From: Nocardioides luteus
GTDB lineage: Bacteria > Actinomycetota > Actinomycetes > Propionibacteriales > Nocardioidaceae
Direction of reading: 5' to 3'
Assembly: GCF_014648595.1 (NCBI RefSeq)
Contig: NZ_BMRK01000014.1
Span: forward strand, 27,196-91,195
DNA: 64,000 nt
In this document: positions 35,278 through 44,600 of the stretch, in pieces
How the letters are laid out: every line of letters begins with the position of its first letter
Position numbering within the stretch: the stretch's first letter is position 1
Notes under the pieces: model-generated
Databases searched by the model: none
Told to the model about the DNA's origin: nothing
What the model saw: the letters and a program-made list of their open reading frames with translations, nothing else
Made by a program: the position numbers and the translations under genes

Positions 35278-37098
35278 ATGTCTGCGATCAAACGCGTGAC
35301 GAACACGTCCGAGGCCGAGGCCCTGGCGGCGCTGCTCAACGGCGACTCCCGCACGAAGCCGACCGTTGTGGTGACGGTCGCGTCAGGACACAGCGAGCCC
35401 TACGCCGACGTGGAGAGGATCGCTGCCGAGATCGGTGACCTCGCCGACCTCTACCTGGTGACCACCGGCGGCCACACCTGGGCCTTCTCCAACAAGATGA
35501 CGCCCGGCACCCAGGTCTACGGCGGCGCCGGACGGGTCTACCCGATCGGCGTGGCCTGGAACATCGACCTCAAGCTCGCCCCGCTGCGGTTCGCCTGGAA
35601 CCGGTCGGAGGGCAAGAAGCTCACCGCGCAGCTGATCGACGACGCCCTCGACATGGCCGCGGCCGCCGGTCTCTTCGACAGCGAGCGCACCGCCTCCACC
35701 CGCGAGCGCCGCGGCGGCAGAGTCGTCTCGATCATGAGCGAGCGCGCGCTGGTCGACCTCGGCTCCGGCGACCTGGCCTCGGTGCCGCCCCAGCTCGCCC
35801 AGGCAGGGGTGCCGATCGAGCGCGTCCTCGCCCCCGGCATGCACGTCGAGGGCGTCCTGGAGAAGAAGTCCCGCTGGCTCGACATCCGGGAGAGCCGCCC
35901 GACCGCCGAGGAGGCGCTCAAGACCTACGCCGTCGGCGACATCGTCCCGGCCGCCGTGCGCTCGGTCCTCCCCGGCTCCGCCGACCTGCGCCTCCACCCC
36001 GACCTCACCGTCGAGGTCTTCCGCTCCGAGGTCACCGGCGACCCAGACGACGACCTCCAGGCCCTGCTCACCCCCGGCGAGGTCGTCCTCGCCCGCGTCG
36101 TCGCCACCAGCCCCAAGTGGCGGCTCTCGCTGCGTGAGGTCCGCGAGAACGACAGCGCCCGGGAGGCGCTGTCGTTGTACGCAGGTGGGCCGCCGTGGCT
36201 CGATCCTGATGCGCCGCCGCCCGCCCCCGAGGCCGAGCCTGCAGCGTCGGTGGTCGAGCCTGTCGAGACCCCGCGCCCTCCGGAGGTCGAGCTCCCACCA
36301 CCGGACACCCCAGCCCCGTCCCGCCCCTCGATCACCCCCGCGATGATGCCCCGCCGCAAGGGCGAGCCGGTCCGCGCGGTTCGCCCGACACCGCCGCCCT
36401 CCCCTGCGCCCACCCCTGCTACGGCAGCCCCCGCCCCGCCGAAGAAGGCCGCAGTGCAGTCGATGTCGTTGCAGGTCACCGCGATCAAGGCCGAGAATGC
36501 CCGCCTCGAGGCCGAGCTGGCCGACCTCCGTGACCAGGTCTCCGGCCTGCGCAACGAGCGCGTTCAGTTCGCCAAGGACCTCGCCCGAGCTGCCCGTCAG
36601 CTCGAGACCCGCGACGCCGAGCTGGCCAAGATGCGCTCACAGCTGCGCCGCGCCAAGCAGCGCAACGCCCCGCCCGAGGCCGCCCCGCCGGTCTTCGCCG
36701 ACCGCGAGCGCGGCTTCCGTCATCTGGTCGAGGCCGCCTGGGCCCGCCGGATCCCGGTCGGCGAGCAGCCCACTCGCCCGCTGCCCGACTACTCCATCGG
36801 CGAGCGGTTCCTCGACAGCGTCGAAGCCCTCGAGGGCATCACCATCGACAAGATCGCCGATGTGGTGATGGAGGTGCTCACCGGCCTCGCGGAGCAGTCG
36901 ACGGGCCGCGAGCTGCACCAGCTGCGTACCTCTGCCGGCGGCAACGCCGCGCCACAGTCCCGCCCCGACGGCGCGGTCTGCTACCGCGCCTCGATGCAGA
37001 TCCACACCCCCGGCGCCCGCCGCCTGCACTTCTGGAAGTGCCCCGACGGCACCATCGAGCTCTCCCGCGTCGTCGTCCACGACGACATGGAGCCTTGA
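35278..37098 (+). CDS. Multidomain protein with S1/OB-like regions and coiled coil
   Basis: This 606-residue protein is not assigned. Residues about 25-120 form an unnamed domain (TVVVTVASGHSEPYADVERIA, YGGAGRVYPIGVAW). Residues about 200-310 read like two S1/OB folds (MHVEGVLEKKSRWLDIRES; PGEVVLARVVATSPKWRLSLREV), suggesting nucleic-acid binding. A Pro-rich linker (about 315-400) contains a dispersed repeat read as VVEPVETP. A coiled coil follows (about 400-480), then a conserved-looking C-terminal domain with Cys/Trp (FWKCPDGTIELSRVVVHDDM). ATG at 35278 follows GGAGGGG. A role in RNA binding or stress is inference. Confidence 0.75.
   Translation: MSAIKRVTNTSEAEALAALLNGDSRTKPTVVVTVASGHSEPYADVERIAAEIGDLADLYLVTTGGHTWAFSNKMTPGTQVYGGAGRVYPIGVAWNIDLKLAPLRFAWNRSEGKKLTAQLIDDALDMAAAAGLFDSERTASTRERRGGRVVSIMSERALVDLGSGDLASVPPQLAQAGVPIERVLAPGMHVEGVLEKKSRWLDIRESRPTAEEALKTYAVGDIVPAAVRSVLPGSADLRLHPDLTVEVFRSEVTGDPDDDLQALLTPGEVVLARVVATSPKWRLSLREVRENDSAREALSLYAGGPPWLDPDAPPPAPEAEPAASVVEPVETPRPPEVELPPPDTPAPSRPSITPAMMPRRKGEPVRAVRPTPPPSPAPTPATAAPAPPKKAAVQSMSLQVTAIKAENARLEAELADLRDQVSGLRNERVQFAKDLARAARQLETRDAELAKMRSQLRRAKQRNAPPEAAPPVFADRERGFRHLVEAAWARRIPVGEQPTRPLPDYSIGERFLDSVEALEGITIDKIADVVMEVLTGLAEQSTGRELHQLRTSAGGNAAPQSRPDGAVCYRASMQIHTPGARRLHFWKCPDGTIELSRVVVHDDMEP
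36252..36293. repeat. Dispersed palindromic repeat inside the S1-like gene
   Basis: GGTCGAGCCTGTCGAGACC at 36252-36270 is read as VVEPVET, and a partial copy (ggaggtcgagct) follows at 36282-36293. Both lie in the Pro-rich linker, where insertion costs little. Confidence 0.85.
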
Positions 37099-37107
37099 GC
37101 CACCGGA

Positions 37108-37190
37108 GGTCGAGCCTGTCGAGACCCCCTCGACGAAAGAGCCCCTACCCCCAGCACCACAGCCCACCGGAGGTCGAGCTTGTCGAGGCC
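37108..37190. repeat. Two dispersed palindromic repeats in tandem
   Basis: GGTCGAGCCTGTCGAGACC (37108-37126) and GGTCGAGCTTGTCGAGGCC (37172-37190) lie in the gap between convergent genes, in the same orientation and each preceded by ccaccgga, as if the unit and flank had been duplicated. Confidence 0.85.
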
Positions 37191-37214
37191 CCGCCAGGGA
37201 AACAGCCCGACGTC

Positions 37215-37754
37215 CTAACCCCAGCACCACATCAGCAGCCCGACCAGCGGCTCCGGGATCGCCTCGATCTCGACCGCCTCGCCGAGGATCGTGCCGTAGC
37301 GGATCTTCCGGCCCGACGCCGTACCGAAGAAGCGGTGCAGCTGGTCGGCGACCTCCTCGCCGCGGTGCTCGGGCTGGTTCTGGAGCGTACGGAACTTGCC
37401 GCCCTCACCATGGGCCTCGAGGATCTCGACGATCCGTGCGGCTCCGATCGCGCGGATCATCTCGTCCTCGAGGTCGCGGCGGCAGGCGAAGAAGCCCTGG
37501 CCGGAGAGGTCCTCGCCGGGCTGCCGGTTGAGCGCGTTGGTGACGAAGTGCTCCTCCGCCTCGTCGTAGAGCCCGCCGACCCGGTGGCCGGCAGCCGTCT
37601 TCTCCCGGATGTACCGGCCCGCGTTGCCGGCCCCGTTCATCGAGACGACCTCGATCCCGAGCTCCTCCAGGTCGACGCCGTAGCGCGGTGCGAGCGCCTC
37701 CACCAGAGCCTTGTCCGACTCCCCCTCGACGAGCAGCGTGATCGGTCGCGTCAT
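37215..37754 (-). CDS. TOPRIM-domain protein
   Basis: This 179-residue protein begins ITLLVEGESDKALVEAL, with the TOPRIM Glu at residue 10, and has a metal-binding acidic pair in GGLYDEAEEHF (Asp64, Glu67). These are the features of OLD-family or DUF4435-type TOPRIM nucleotidyl hydrolases. No ATPase domain is fused or adjacent, unlike OLD nucleases. It is divergent from the HTH/Fic-like pair, 76 bases away. A nuclease or DNA-linked role is inferred. Confidence 0.75.
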   Translation of the reverse strand: MTRPITLLVEGESDKALVEALAPRYGVDLEELGIEVVSMNGAGNAGRYIREKTAAGHRVGGLYDEAEEHFVTNALNRQPGEDLSGQGFFACRRDLEDEMIRAIGAARIVEILEAHGEGGKFRTLQNQPEHRGEEVADQLHRFFGTASGRKIRYGTILGEAVEIEAIPEPLVGLLMWCWG

Positions 37755-37830
37755 GGCGCTCACCCTAGAAGAAATGTCTCCTTCGCCCGCATTTTCCATA
37801 TCCGGAACGCGCCTCCATAGGGTTGCATAT

Positions 37831-38580
37831 ATGGAACAGCAGGTCGGCCGCTTGGTGGCCGAGTGCATCGAGAGCTCGGGGCTCACCGCACGCCAGGTGG
37901 CCGTACGCGCCGGCGTCTCCGCGTCGACCGTCCACCGGATCCTCAACGGACAGGTCAGTCCGTCCGTCGCGACGCTGCACAACATCACCGCCGCCTGCGG
38001 CCTCGACCTGGCGATGAGCACCCCGGTGCTCTCCTCTGCTGAAGCCGCCGCCGCGGCGAGGGCCATCCTCGACGAAAACTACCCCGCCGAGGTCGCCCCC
38101 GACATCGAGCTGTGGGCCACCCGGCTCGAGGCGTGGGCCGAGAACGACCCGGTCCAGATCATCGAGGAGGCCGCCAGGGCTTCCGGTGTGCTCCACCGGG
38201 CGGACGCCGTTCTGCTCGCCGGCGAGACCACCGCCGGCCGCCTCGCCTCCGCCGGGGAGGCCTCGGGCAAGCAGTGGGCGCTCTCCGGAGCAGCCGGCCT
38301 CGACCTCCCCGCCTTCGACGAGGCGGTCGCTCGGATCTCGGTGCTCTGGTGCGAGGACCCGAACGCAGTGCTCCCCCACGTCGTCGGCGGCTCGTTGCGC
38401 CAGACCTCGTCCGCGCATCGTGCCTCCGTCGTCGTCGCAGCAGCCGACCCCGACCTGTTCCGCGGCACCTTCGAACGCGACCGGATCCGCTACGCCGCCC
38501 CGATCCAGATCGCCCTCGACGCCATCTCCGTCGGCGGCGACGCCGCCGCCCGAGCCCGCGAGGAGATCCGGACATGGTGA
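37831..38580 (+). CDS. HTH regulator with AbiEi-like C-terminal part (candidate antitoxin)
   Basis: This 249-residue protein has an XRE-type HTH (about 3-60; SGLTARQVAVRAGVSASTVHRILNGQVSPSVATLHNI). The C-terminal half (about 80-249) ends IRYAAPIQIALDAISVGGDAAARA, which resembles the PIQ-ALDL tail of AbiEi-type antitoxins. The ATG at 37831 follows an AT-rich stretch (ttgcatat), and little leader is left for a Shine-Dalgarno site, so a leaderless transcript is possible. Its stop overlaps the start of the Fic-like gene. Both points support a toxin-antitoxin pair with self-repression, which is inference. Confidence 0.7.
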   Translation: MEQQVGRLVAECIESSGLTARQVAVRAGVSASTVHRILNGQVSPSVATLHNITAACGLDLAMSTPVLSSAEAAAAARAILDENYPAEVAPDIELWATRLEAWAENDPVQIIEEAARASGVLHRADAVLLAGETTAGRLASAGEASGKQWALSGAAGLDLPAFDEAVARISVLWCEDPNAVLPHVVGGSLRQTSSAHRASVVVAAADPDLFRGTFERDRIRYAAPIQIALDAISVGGDAAARAREEIRTW

Positions 38581-39350
38581 CAAAACGCCCCCGTTGGGCC
38601 CCCGATCCCGAGACGTACGCAGCCCGCAAGCCGCCGAGGAGCGACGCCTATCGCGAGGTCGCCGACCGGGAGGACCACCTGCGCGAGACCGGCATCTGGT
38701 GGACCGAGGTCGACACGTCCCCCATCGTCGCGAACGACACCGACGGCGCCTGGCGACGCTTCCGCGCGAACCTGCCCGAGCAGGTCTGGAACGCCGCCCG
38801 GCTCGAAGGCATGGCGTTCACGCTCGCAGAGGTGCAGACCCTCCTCGAAGGCCACACCGTCGGCGGCCACCCGACCACGGACGAGCTGCGCATGCTGGCG
38901 CTCGCCCAGGCGTACGCAACGCTTCGCGACCTGGTCGGCTACGGCACCTTCGGAGTCGACAAATCGACGTCCGACCACCTCAACCGGATCATCGCCCGCC
39001 ACGAGACGCCCGACGCCGGCCGGTTCCGCGGCGAGGGCACCCTGCGCCGCAACGGCAGCGACCACCTCCGCTCCCGCTTCGCGGTGTTGCGCGAGCATCT
39101 AGCCGAGACCGACGACGCCCGGCTCCTGGCGCTGATCTACTTCTGCGCCGCCGCCCGCACCCGCTTCTACGGAGCCGGCAACATCCGCACCGCCCTATTG
39201 ATGACCAACGGCATCCTGATCTCGAACGGCTGCGACGCCATCACCATCCCCGGCCCCCGCCGCCTCGAGCTCGACCACGCCCTCGACACCCTCACCACCA
39301 CCGACGACGCCACCGAGCTGATGAGGTTCCTCGTCGACTGCGCCCGCTGA
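38574..39350 (+). CDS. Degenerate Fic-fold protein, candidate toxin
   Basis: This 258-residue protein has a Fic-like layout: an inhibitory-helix-like segment AARLEGMAFTLAEVQ (Glu78-Gly79), an all-helical core with ALAQAYATLRDL, and a Fic-loop position RFYGAGNIRTAL at 197-208. Compared with HPFxxGNGRxxR the catalytic His is Arg197, Asp/Glu is Ala201 and the second Gly is Ile204, while Gly202, Asn203 and Arg205 remain. It may therefore be inactive as an AMP transferase or use other chemistry. It overlaps the HTH gene by seven bases (ATG) or four (GTG at 38577). Confidence 0.65.
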   Translation: MVTKRPRWAPDPETYAARKPPRSDAYREVADREDHLRETGIWWTEVDTSPIVANDTDGAWRRFRANLPEQVWNAARLEGMAFTLAEVQTLLEGHTVGGHPTTDELRMLALAQAYATLRDLVGYGTFGVDKSTSDHLNRIIARHETPDAGRFRGEGTLRRNGSDHLRSRFAVLREHLAETDDARLLALIYFCAAARTRFYGAGNIRTALLMTNGILISNGCDAITIPGPRRLELDHALDTLTTTDDATELMRFLVDCAR

Positions 39351-39366
39351 GGTGACGTCGCCCCGG

Positions 39367-39876
39367 TCAGACGAAGAAGCTGTCGTGGCGGCGGAAGAAG
39401 TCGGCACGCTCCTCCTCGCTGAGGCCGGCCAGCTCGGTCACGCCCTCGAAGTAGTCCTCGCGGGGTGCGCCGGGCGCGAAGAGCATGAGCATGGAGGCAG
39501 GCTCGCCGGACTCGTTGCGGAAGGCGTGCAGGCCGCCGACCGGGACGTACAGGTAGTCGCCGGAGGTGGCGTCGATCCAGCGGTCGCCGTCGAAGAGGCG
39601 CATGGTGCCGGAGAGGATGAAGAACGACTCCGACATTGCCTTGTGGAAGTGCGTGCTGGGGCCCGACTCCTCCGGCCCCATGTCCACCCGGTAGAGGCCG
39701 TACTCGCCGCCGGTGGAGTCGGTCGTGGAGAGGTAGTGGAACGCGGTGCCCGTGGCGCGGCCGCTCCCGTCGGTGTCGGCTGGCCGGGCGACGAAGTCCG
39801 GCGGTGCGGTCATCGGCCGGAACGTCGCGGAGACTTCGCCGTGATCGCCGACGTAGCGGGGAGCGGGGTAGGACAT
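39367..39876 (-). CDS. Cupin-domain protein
   Basis: This 169-residue protein has a single cupin core: GPSTHFHKAMSESFFILSGTMRLFDGD (metal-binding His and Glu of motif 1) and GDYLYVPVGGLHAFRN (motif 2 His). The family covers small dioxygenases, isomerases and binding proteins. It is divergent from the broken MmyB-type regulator 153 bases away, a frequent pairing in which the regulator controls the enzyme. Substrate unknown. Confidence 0.88.
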   Translation of the reverse strand: MSYPAPRYVGDHGEVSATFRPMTAPPDFVARPADTDGSGRATGTAFHYLSTTDSTGGEYGLYRVDMGPEESGPSTHFHKAMSESFFILSGTMRLFDGDRWIDATSGDYLYVPVGGLHAFRNESGEPASMLMLFAPGAPREDYFEGVTELAGLSEEERADFFRRHDSFFV

Positions 39877-40029
39877 CGGTTTCCTCTCGGTGGAGCGTGC
39901 GGAACGGACACCAGCCTCCGGTGGGCCGCGGTTGCCAGCCAGACCCGAGCGCTGCGTACTCAGCTTGTGAGCAGGTTGGCCCCTCGACTCATCCGTTGAC
40001 ACCCGCTAAGGGGGTACGTAGTTCCGCGC

Positions 40030-40872
40030 GTGGATCGACGAAGAGAGCTGAGCGGATTCCTGCGATCACGTCGCGCCGGATTGCACCCCGAAGACGTCGG
40101 TCTGCCGCTGTACGGCGACCGGCGCCGCGTGCCCGGCCTGCGCCGCGAGGAGCTGGCGCAGCTCGCCGGCGTCAGCATCAGCCACTACACCCGGCTGGGG
40201 CAGGGGCAGTACGCCAACATCTCCATCGAGGTCATCGACGCCGTCGGACGTGTCCTGCGGCTGCGCGCCGAAGAACGCGAGTACCTGCACAACCTCGTCC
40301 GCCCACCGAGCACCGCCAGCAGGACGCGGAGCGGAGCCGAGCTGCGGACTCTGCGGCATCTGGTCGACAGCATGACCGCCGCCCCCGCGTACATCACCGG
40401 CCGCTACGGCAACGCACTCGCCTGGAACCGGATGACCGCGCTCGTGCTCTGCGACTTCGACGCCGTAGCCCCGGGCCGCCGCACCTAGACCCACGCCCTC
40501 TTCGACGACACGCTCCTGCGTACGAGGCTGCGCGATGCCCGCGAGTGGGACCGAGCAGCGCGCTTCCAGGTCGACTATCTGAGGCTGTGCTGGAGCCGCT
40601 TCCCCGACGCCCCGGAGATCCCGCGGACCATCACCGATCTTCTGCGCAACGACGACTTCCGCCGGTTCTGGGACGAGCACCTCATCCACAACTGGCCGCA
40701 GAAGCACGTGCGCCTCCAGCACGAGCTCGCCGGCCCGCTGGAGCTGAACCTGGAGGTCCTGCGCCCGGACGGCGACGCCGACGTGGCCTTCGCCGGCTAC
40801 ACCGCGATCCCCGGCTCACCGACCGACGTCGCCCTACGTGACCTCGCGGCCACCGCTCTGACGAACCGCTGA
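40030..40872 (+). pseudogene. MmyB-type HTH regulator split by an amber codon
   Basis: A single frame of 280 codons encodes an XRE HTH (about 5-75; RRVPGLRREELAQLAGVSISHYTRLGQG) and an MmyB-like ligand-binding domain (WNRMTALVLCDFDAV, then FRRFWDEHLIHNWPQKHVRLQHELAGPLEL). It is interrupted by TAG at 40486-40488 (codon 153), after which the same frame continues to TGA at 40870. The truncated product would be 152 residues and lose the sensing domain. A recent nonsense mutation or a sequence error are the likely causes. The start is GTG. It would have regulated the divergent cupin gene. Confidence 0.85.
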
Positions 40873-40875
40873 CCG

Positions 40876-41517
40876 TCACAGCACGACCCCAACATCGAGC
40901 ACCAGGTCCGCCCGCCCCCGCGTCCCCCTCACCAGCCGAGCGTTGGGCAGATCGCTGCCCGCGATCTTCGCCTCAGCCTCCTCCCGCGACCGTCCGCCCG
41001 CGAGAAACCGCTCGAGCAGCCTCGGCACCAGAACGTCCTCCGGGACATCGAGGAACCATGCCTCGTCCAGCAGCCCGCGTACGTCCTTCCACGGCTCGCC
41101 CTCCAGGAGCAGGTAGTTCCCCTCGGTGATCACGATCGGCTCGTCGGTGATCACTACGCCACCCGGCACGGGCTCGTCGGTGACCCGACTGAAAGTCGGC
41201 CACTCCACCCGCTGCTCCCCCTCGCGGACGTGTCGCAGCATGGCCGCATAGGCCTCGGCGTCGAACGTGTCCGGGTCGCCCTTGCGGCCCCTGGCGCCCA
41301 TCGCTTCCAGTTCCGCATTGCTGCGATGAAACCCATCCATCGGCGCGACCGCCGCACGGTGACCGTCCGCGGTGAGCCGGTCGCACGCGCGCTCTGCCAA
41401 CGTCGACTTCCCGGCACCCGGCGGCCCGACGATACCCAGGACAAATCTCCCCGATCCGCTCGCATGAACGCGTTTCAGCAGGTCATCAAGAGCCTGGTCG
41501 AGAAGGTTCGCGGTCAT
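40876..41517 (-). CDS. P-loop nucleoside/sugar kinase-like protein
   Basis: This 213-residue protein belongs to the uridine kinase/pantothenate kinase-like P-loop group: GIVGPPGAGKSTLAERA near residue 30, PMDGFHRSNAELEAMGARGRKGDPDTFDA near 60-85, ITEGNYLLLEGEPW near 130, and LVPRLLERFLAGGRSREEAE near 165. Members phosphorylate sugars or nucleosides; the substrate is unknown here. It is convergent with the broken regulator (stops four bases apart) and divergent from the helicase. Confidence 0.88.
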   Translation of the reverse strand: MTANLLDQALDDLLKRVHASGSGRFVLGIVGPPGAGKSTLAERACDRLTADGHRAAVAPMDGFHRSNAELEAMGARGRKGDPDTFDAEAYAAMLRHVREGEQRVEWPTFSRVTDEPVPGGVVITDEPIVITEGNYLLLEGEPWKDVRGLLDEAWFLDVPEDVLVPRLLERFLAGGRSREEAEAKIAGSDLPNARLVRGTRGRADLVLDVGVVL

Positions 41518-41623
41518 GATCCTCAGGTTACGGCGTCGGACGGCGCCGCCATCCTCCTCACAATTGGGGATGACATCTGCCAAGTTCCAACGCGCCAGCG
41601 ACCCGGTTAGGGAAGCTGGACAG

Positions 41624-44600
41624 GTGTCAGACCTCGGATCGCGTGACGGCCTCTATGAGCTGCTCGTCACGAACGACCTTCAAGACCACCTCGACCGAGT
41701 AGCAGATCGGAAAGTCGAGACCGCGCATGTAGATCCGGCCGACCAGCCACACGTGCTGGCGCGCCACATCTACGCGGCAGCCGTACGCAGCCTCGAGGCT
41801 GTCAAAGACCCCGAGCTTCGGGTGAAGGCCGCCAACCAGCTCATCGCCCAGCTTGAGACCGGCGAGGCTGACCACGTCATGGCTCCGCCGACCGAGCTTC
41901 GCCGGATCAGCCCACCGCAAGGCCCAAGCACCCTGACCTACCGCGACACCCGCCCGAAGACCCCGCTCACCGAGGCGGCGTTGCTGACCAACTCCAAGGA
42001 AGAGCCCAGCCTCGCCGCCGAGCTCCGCGCCGAGATCGACACCTCCGACGAGGTCGATCTGCTCTGCGCCTTCGTACGTTGGTACGGGCTTCGCCTCGTC
42101 GAACCCGAGCTCAAACGTCTTCGCGAGCGCGGTGCCCGGCTTCGCGTCATCACGACCACCTACACCGGCTCCACCGAGCGCGAGGCGCTCGATCGCCTGG
42201 TCCGCGACTTCGGCGCTCAGGTGAAGGTGCAGTACGACGCCCAGCGCACCCGGCTGCACGCCAAGGCCTGGATGTTTCGCCGCAACACCGAGTTCGACAC
42301 CGCGTACGTCGGCTCGTCGAACCTCACTCGGACCGCCATGGTCGAGGGCGTGGAGTGGAACGTGCGCTTGTCCCGCAAGGGCACGCCTTCGCTCTTCGAC
42401 AAGTTCACCGCAACCTTCGACACCTACTGGAACCACGGTGACTTCGAGCTCTACGACCCCGATCGGGACCGAGACCGTCTAGATGACGCGTTGGCTGAAG
42501 CATCTGGGCGGAGTCGCGGAGACCGCGTCACGATCTCGCTCTCCGGTCTCGAGGTCAGGCCGTATCCCTACCAGCAGAAGATGCTCGACGACCTCGATGC
42601 GGAACGTACGCTGCATGACCGGCATCGCAATCTCGTCGTGGCCGCCACCGGCACCGGGAAGACGGTCGTGGCCGCACTCGACTACCGGCGCCTTGCCGAG
42701 AACAGCCCGGACGGGACCCGCCCGAAACTCCTATTCGTGGCTCACCGCAAAGAGATCCTGCAGCAGTCCCTGCGGACCTACCGCGAGGTTCTCTCCGACG
42801 CGACTTTCGGCGAGCTGTACGTCGATGGCACTCGCCCCGAGCGCTGGGAACACGTCTTCGCAAGCGTGCAGTCCCTCAAGTCGTACGGCGTGGCGCAGAT
42901 CCCGGCGGACACCTACGAAGTGGTCGTCATCGACGAGTTTCACCATGCTGAGGCGAAGTCCTATCGCGAGCTCATCGAACATCTGGAGCCTGCCGAGCTG
43001 GTCGGTCTGACCGCGACTCCGGAGCGAGCCGACGGTGTCAATGTCGCTTCGTTCTTCGACCACCGCATCGCTACTCAGCTTCGGCTCTGGGATGCGCTAG
43101 GAGCGGATCTCCTCTGCCCGTTCCACTACTTCGCCATCTCGGACAACACCGACCTTCGCACGGTGAAGTGGAGCCGTGGGAAGTACGAGGAGACCGCGCT
43201 TTCCTCGGTCTACACCGGCAACGACGCTCGGGCGCGGATCATCCTCAAGGAGCTCCGCAACAAGATGCCTGACGTCTCGTCGATGCGCGCGCTCGGATTC
43301 TGCGTCGACGTCGACCATGCCACCTACATGGCGAAGGTCTTCAACGACGCCGGGATCCCCGCCGGAGTCGTCACCGGCAGCACCCCGTCCGCCGTACGCC
43401 GCGAGGCCATCGCCGCACTGCGCGAACGCCGTCTCAACGTGCTCTTCTCGGTTGACGTCTTCAACGAGGGTCTCGACATTCCGGACGTCGACACGGTTCT
43501 CTTCCTTCGTCCCACCGACTCAGCGACGGTCTTCCTGCAACAGCTCGGTCGTGGCCTCCGCCGCACTCGTGACAAGGCCGTTCTCACGGTGCTCGACTTT
43601 GTTGGTCACCAGAACAAGCAGTTCTCGTGGGATCGAAAGCTGCGTGCGATGACCGGCCTGACCCGCGCCGCTCTGCGCCGCGAGGTCGAGCGGGGCTTCC
43701 CGTTCCTGCCAGCAGGTTGTCAGATCGTCATGGACCGCGAGGCCCAGGCGCTCATCGTCGACAACCTGAAGTCGCAGATTTCGAACCGTTGGCCTTCCAT
43801 GGTTCAGGAGCTCCGCTCCTACGGTGACCTCTCCCTGCCCGAGTACATCCAGGAGTCTGGGACGGAGCTGCCCGACATCCTGCGCAAAGGGCAGCGGTCG
43901 TGGACCGAGCTTCGCCGAACGGCAGGTCTGCTGGTCCCAGACGGCGCTGCTGCCGAGACCAAGCTGCTGCGCCGCGTACGCGCCTTCGCGCATGTCGACG
44001 ACCCGCGGCGGGCAGCCGCTTTCTCCAGATTGCTCGCAGACGACGCACCGTCGTACTCGTCTCTGTCGCCCAGCGAACGGCGCCTGGCCGAGATGCTCTT
44101 CTTCTCGCTATGGCCCGACGGCGGAGGCTTCCAGACTCTCGAAGCCGGCTTCGCGGTGCTCCGCGCCGAGCGCGCAACCCGATCCGAGCTTCGCGAGGTG
44201 ATCGACCTCGCCTTCGATTCGGCACGTCACCGCGTAGCCGGCCTCGACGGCGCCATGTCCGAGGTCCCGCTCATGGTTCATGCCAGGTATCAGCGCGAGG
44301 AGATCCTGGCAGCGCTCGGCTACGCCAGCCTGGATCGAAAGCCGAATTCCATGCGCGAAGGCGTCAAGTACATCCCCGAACTCAATGTGGATGCCTTTTT
44401 CGTCAACCTCAAGAAGTCAGAAGCCGACTTCTCCCCCACGACGATGTACCGCGACTACCCCATCAGTCCGACCTTGTTCCACTGGGAGACGCAGTCCACC
44501 ACCTCCGTCACCAGCAAGACCGGGCAGCGCTATCTCTCCTCTGCCAGCACCGTCCTGCTCTTCGCCCGCGAGCAAGCAGACGCGCTCTTTGGCACCTCTC

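Noticed and set aside
40486-40488. Amber codon read as an amino acid
   Set aside because: A single TAG in one frame plus one in a clearly decayed gene does not support recoding; no suppressor tRNA or related signal was seen.
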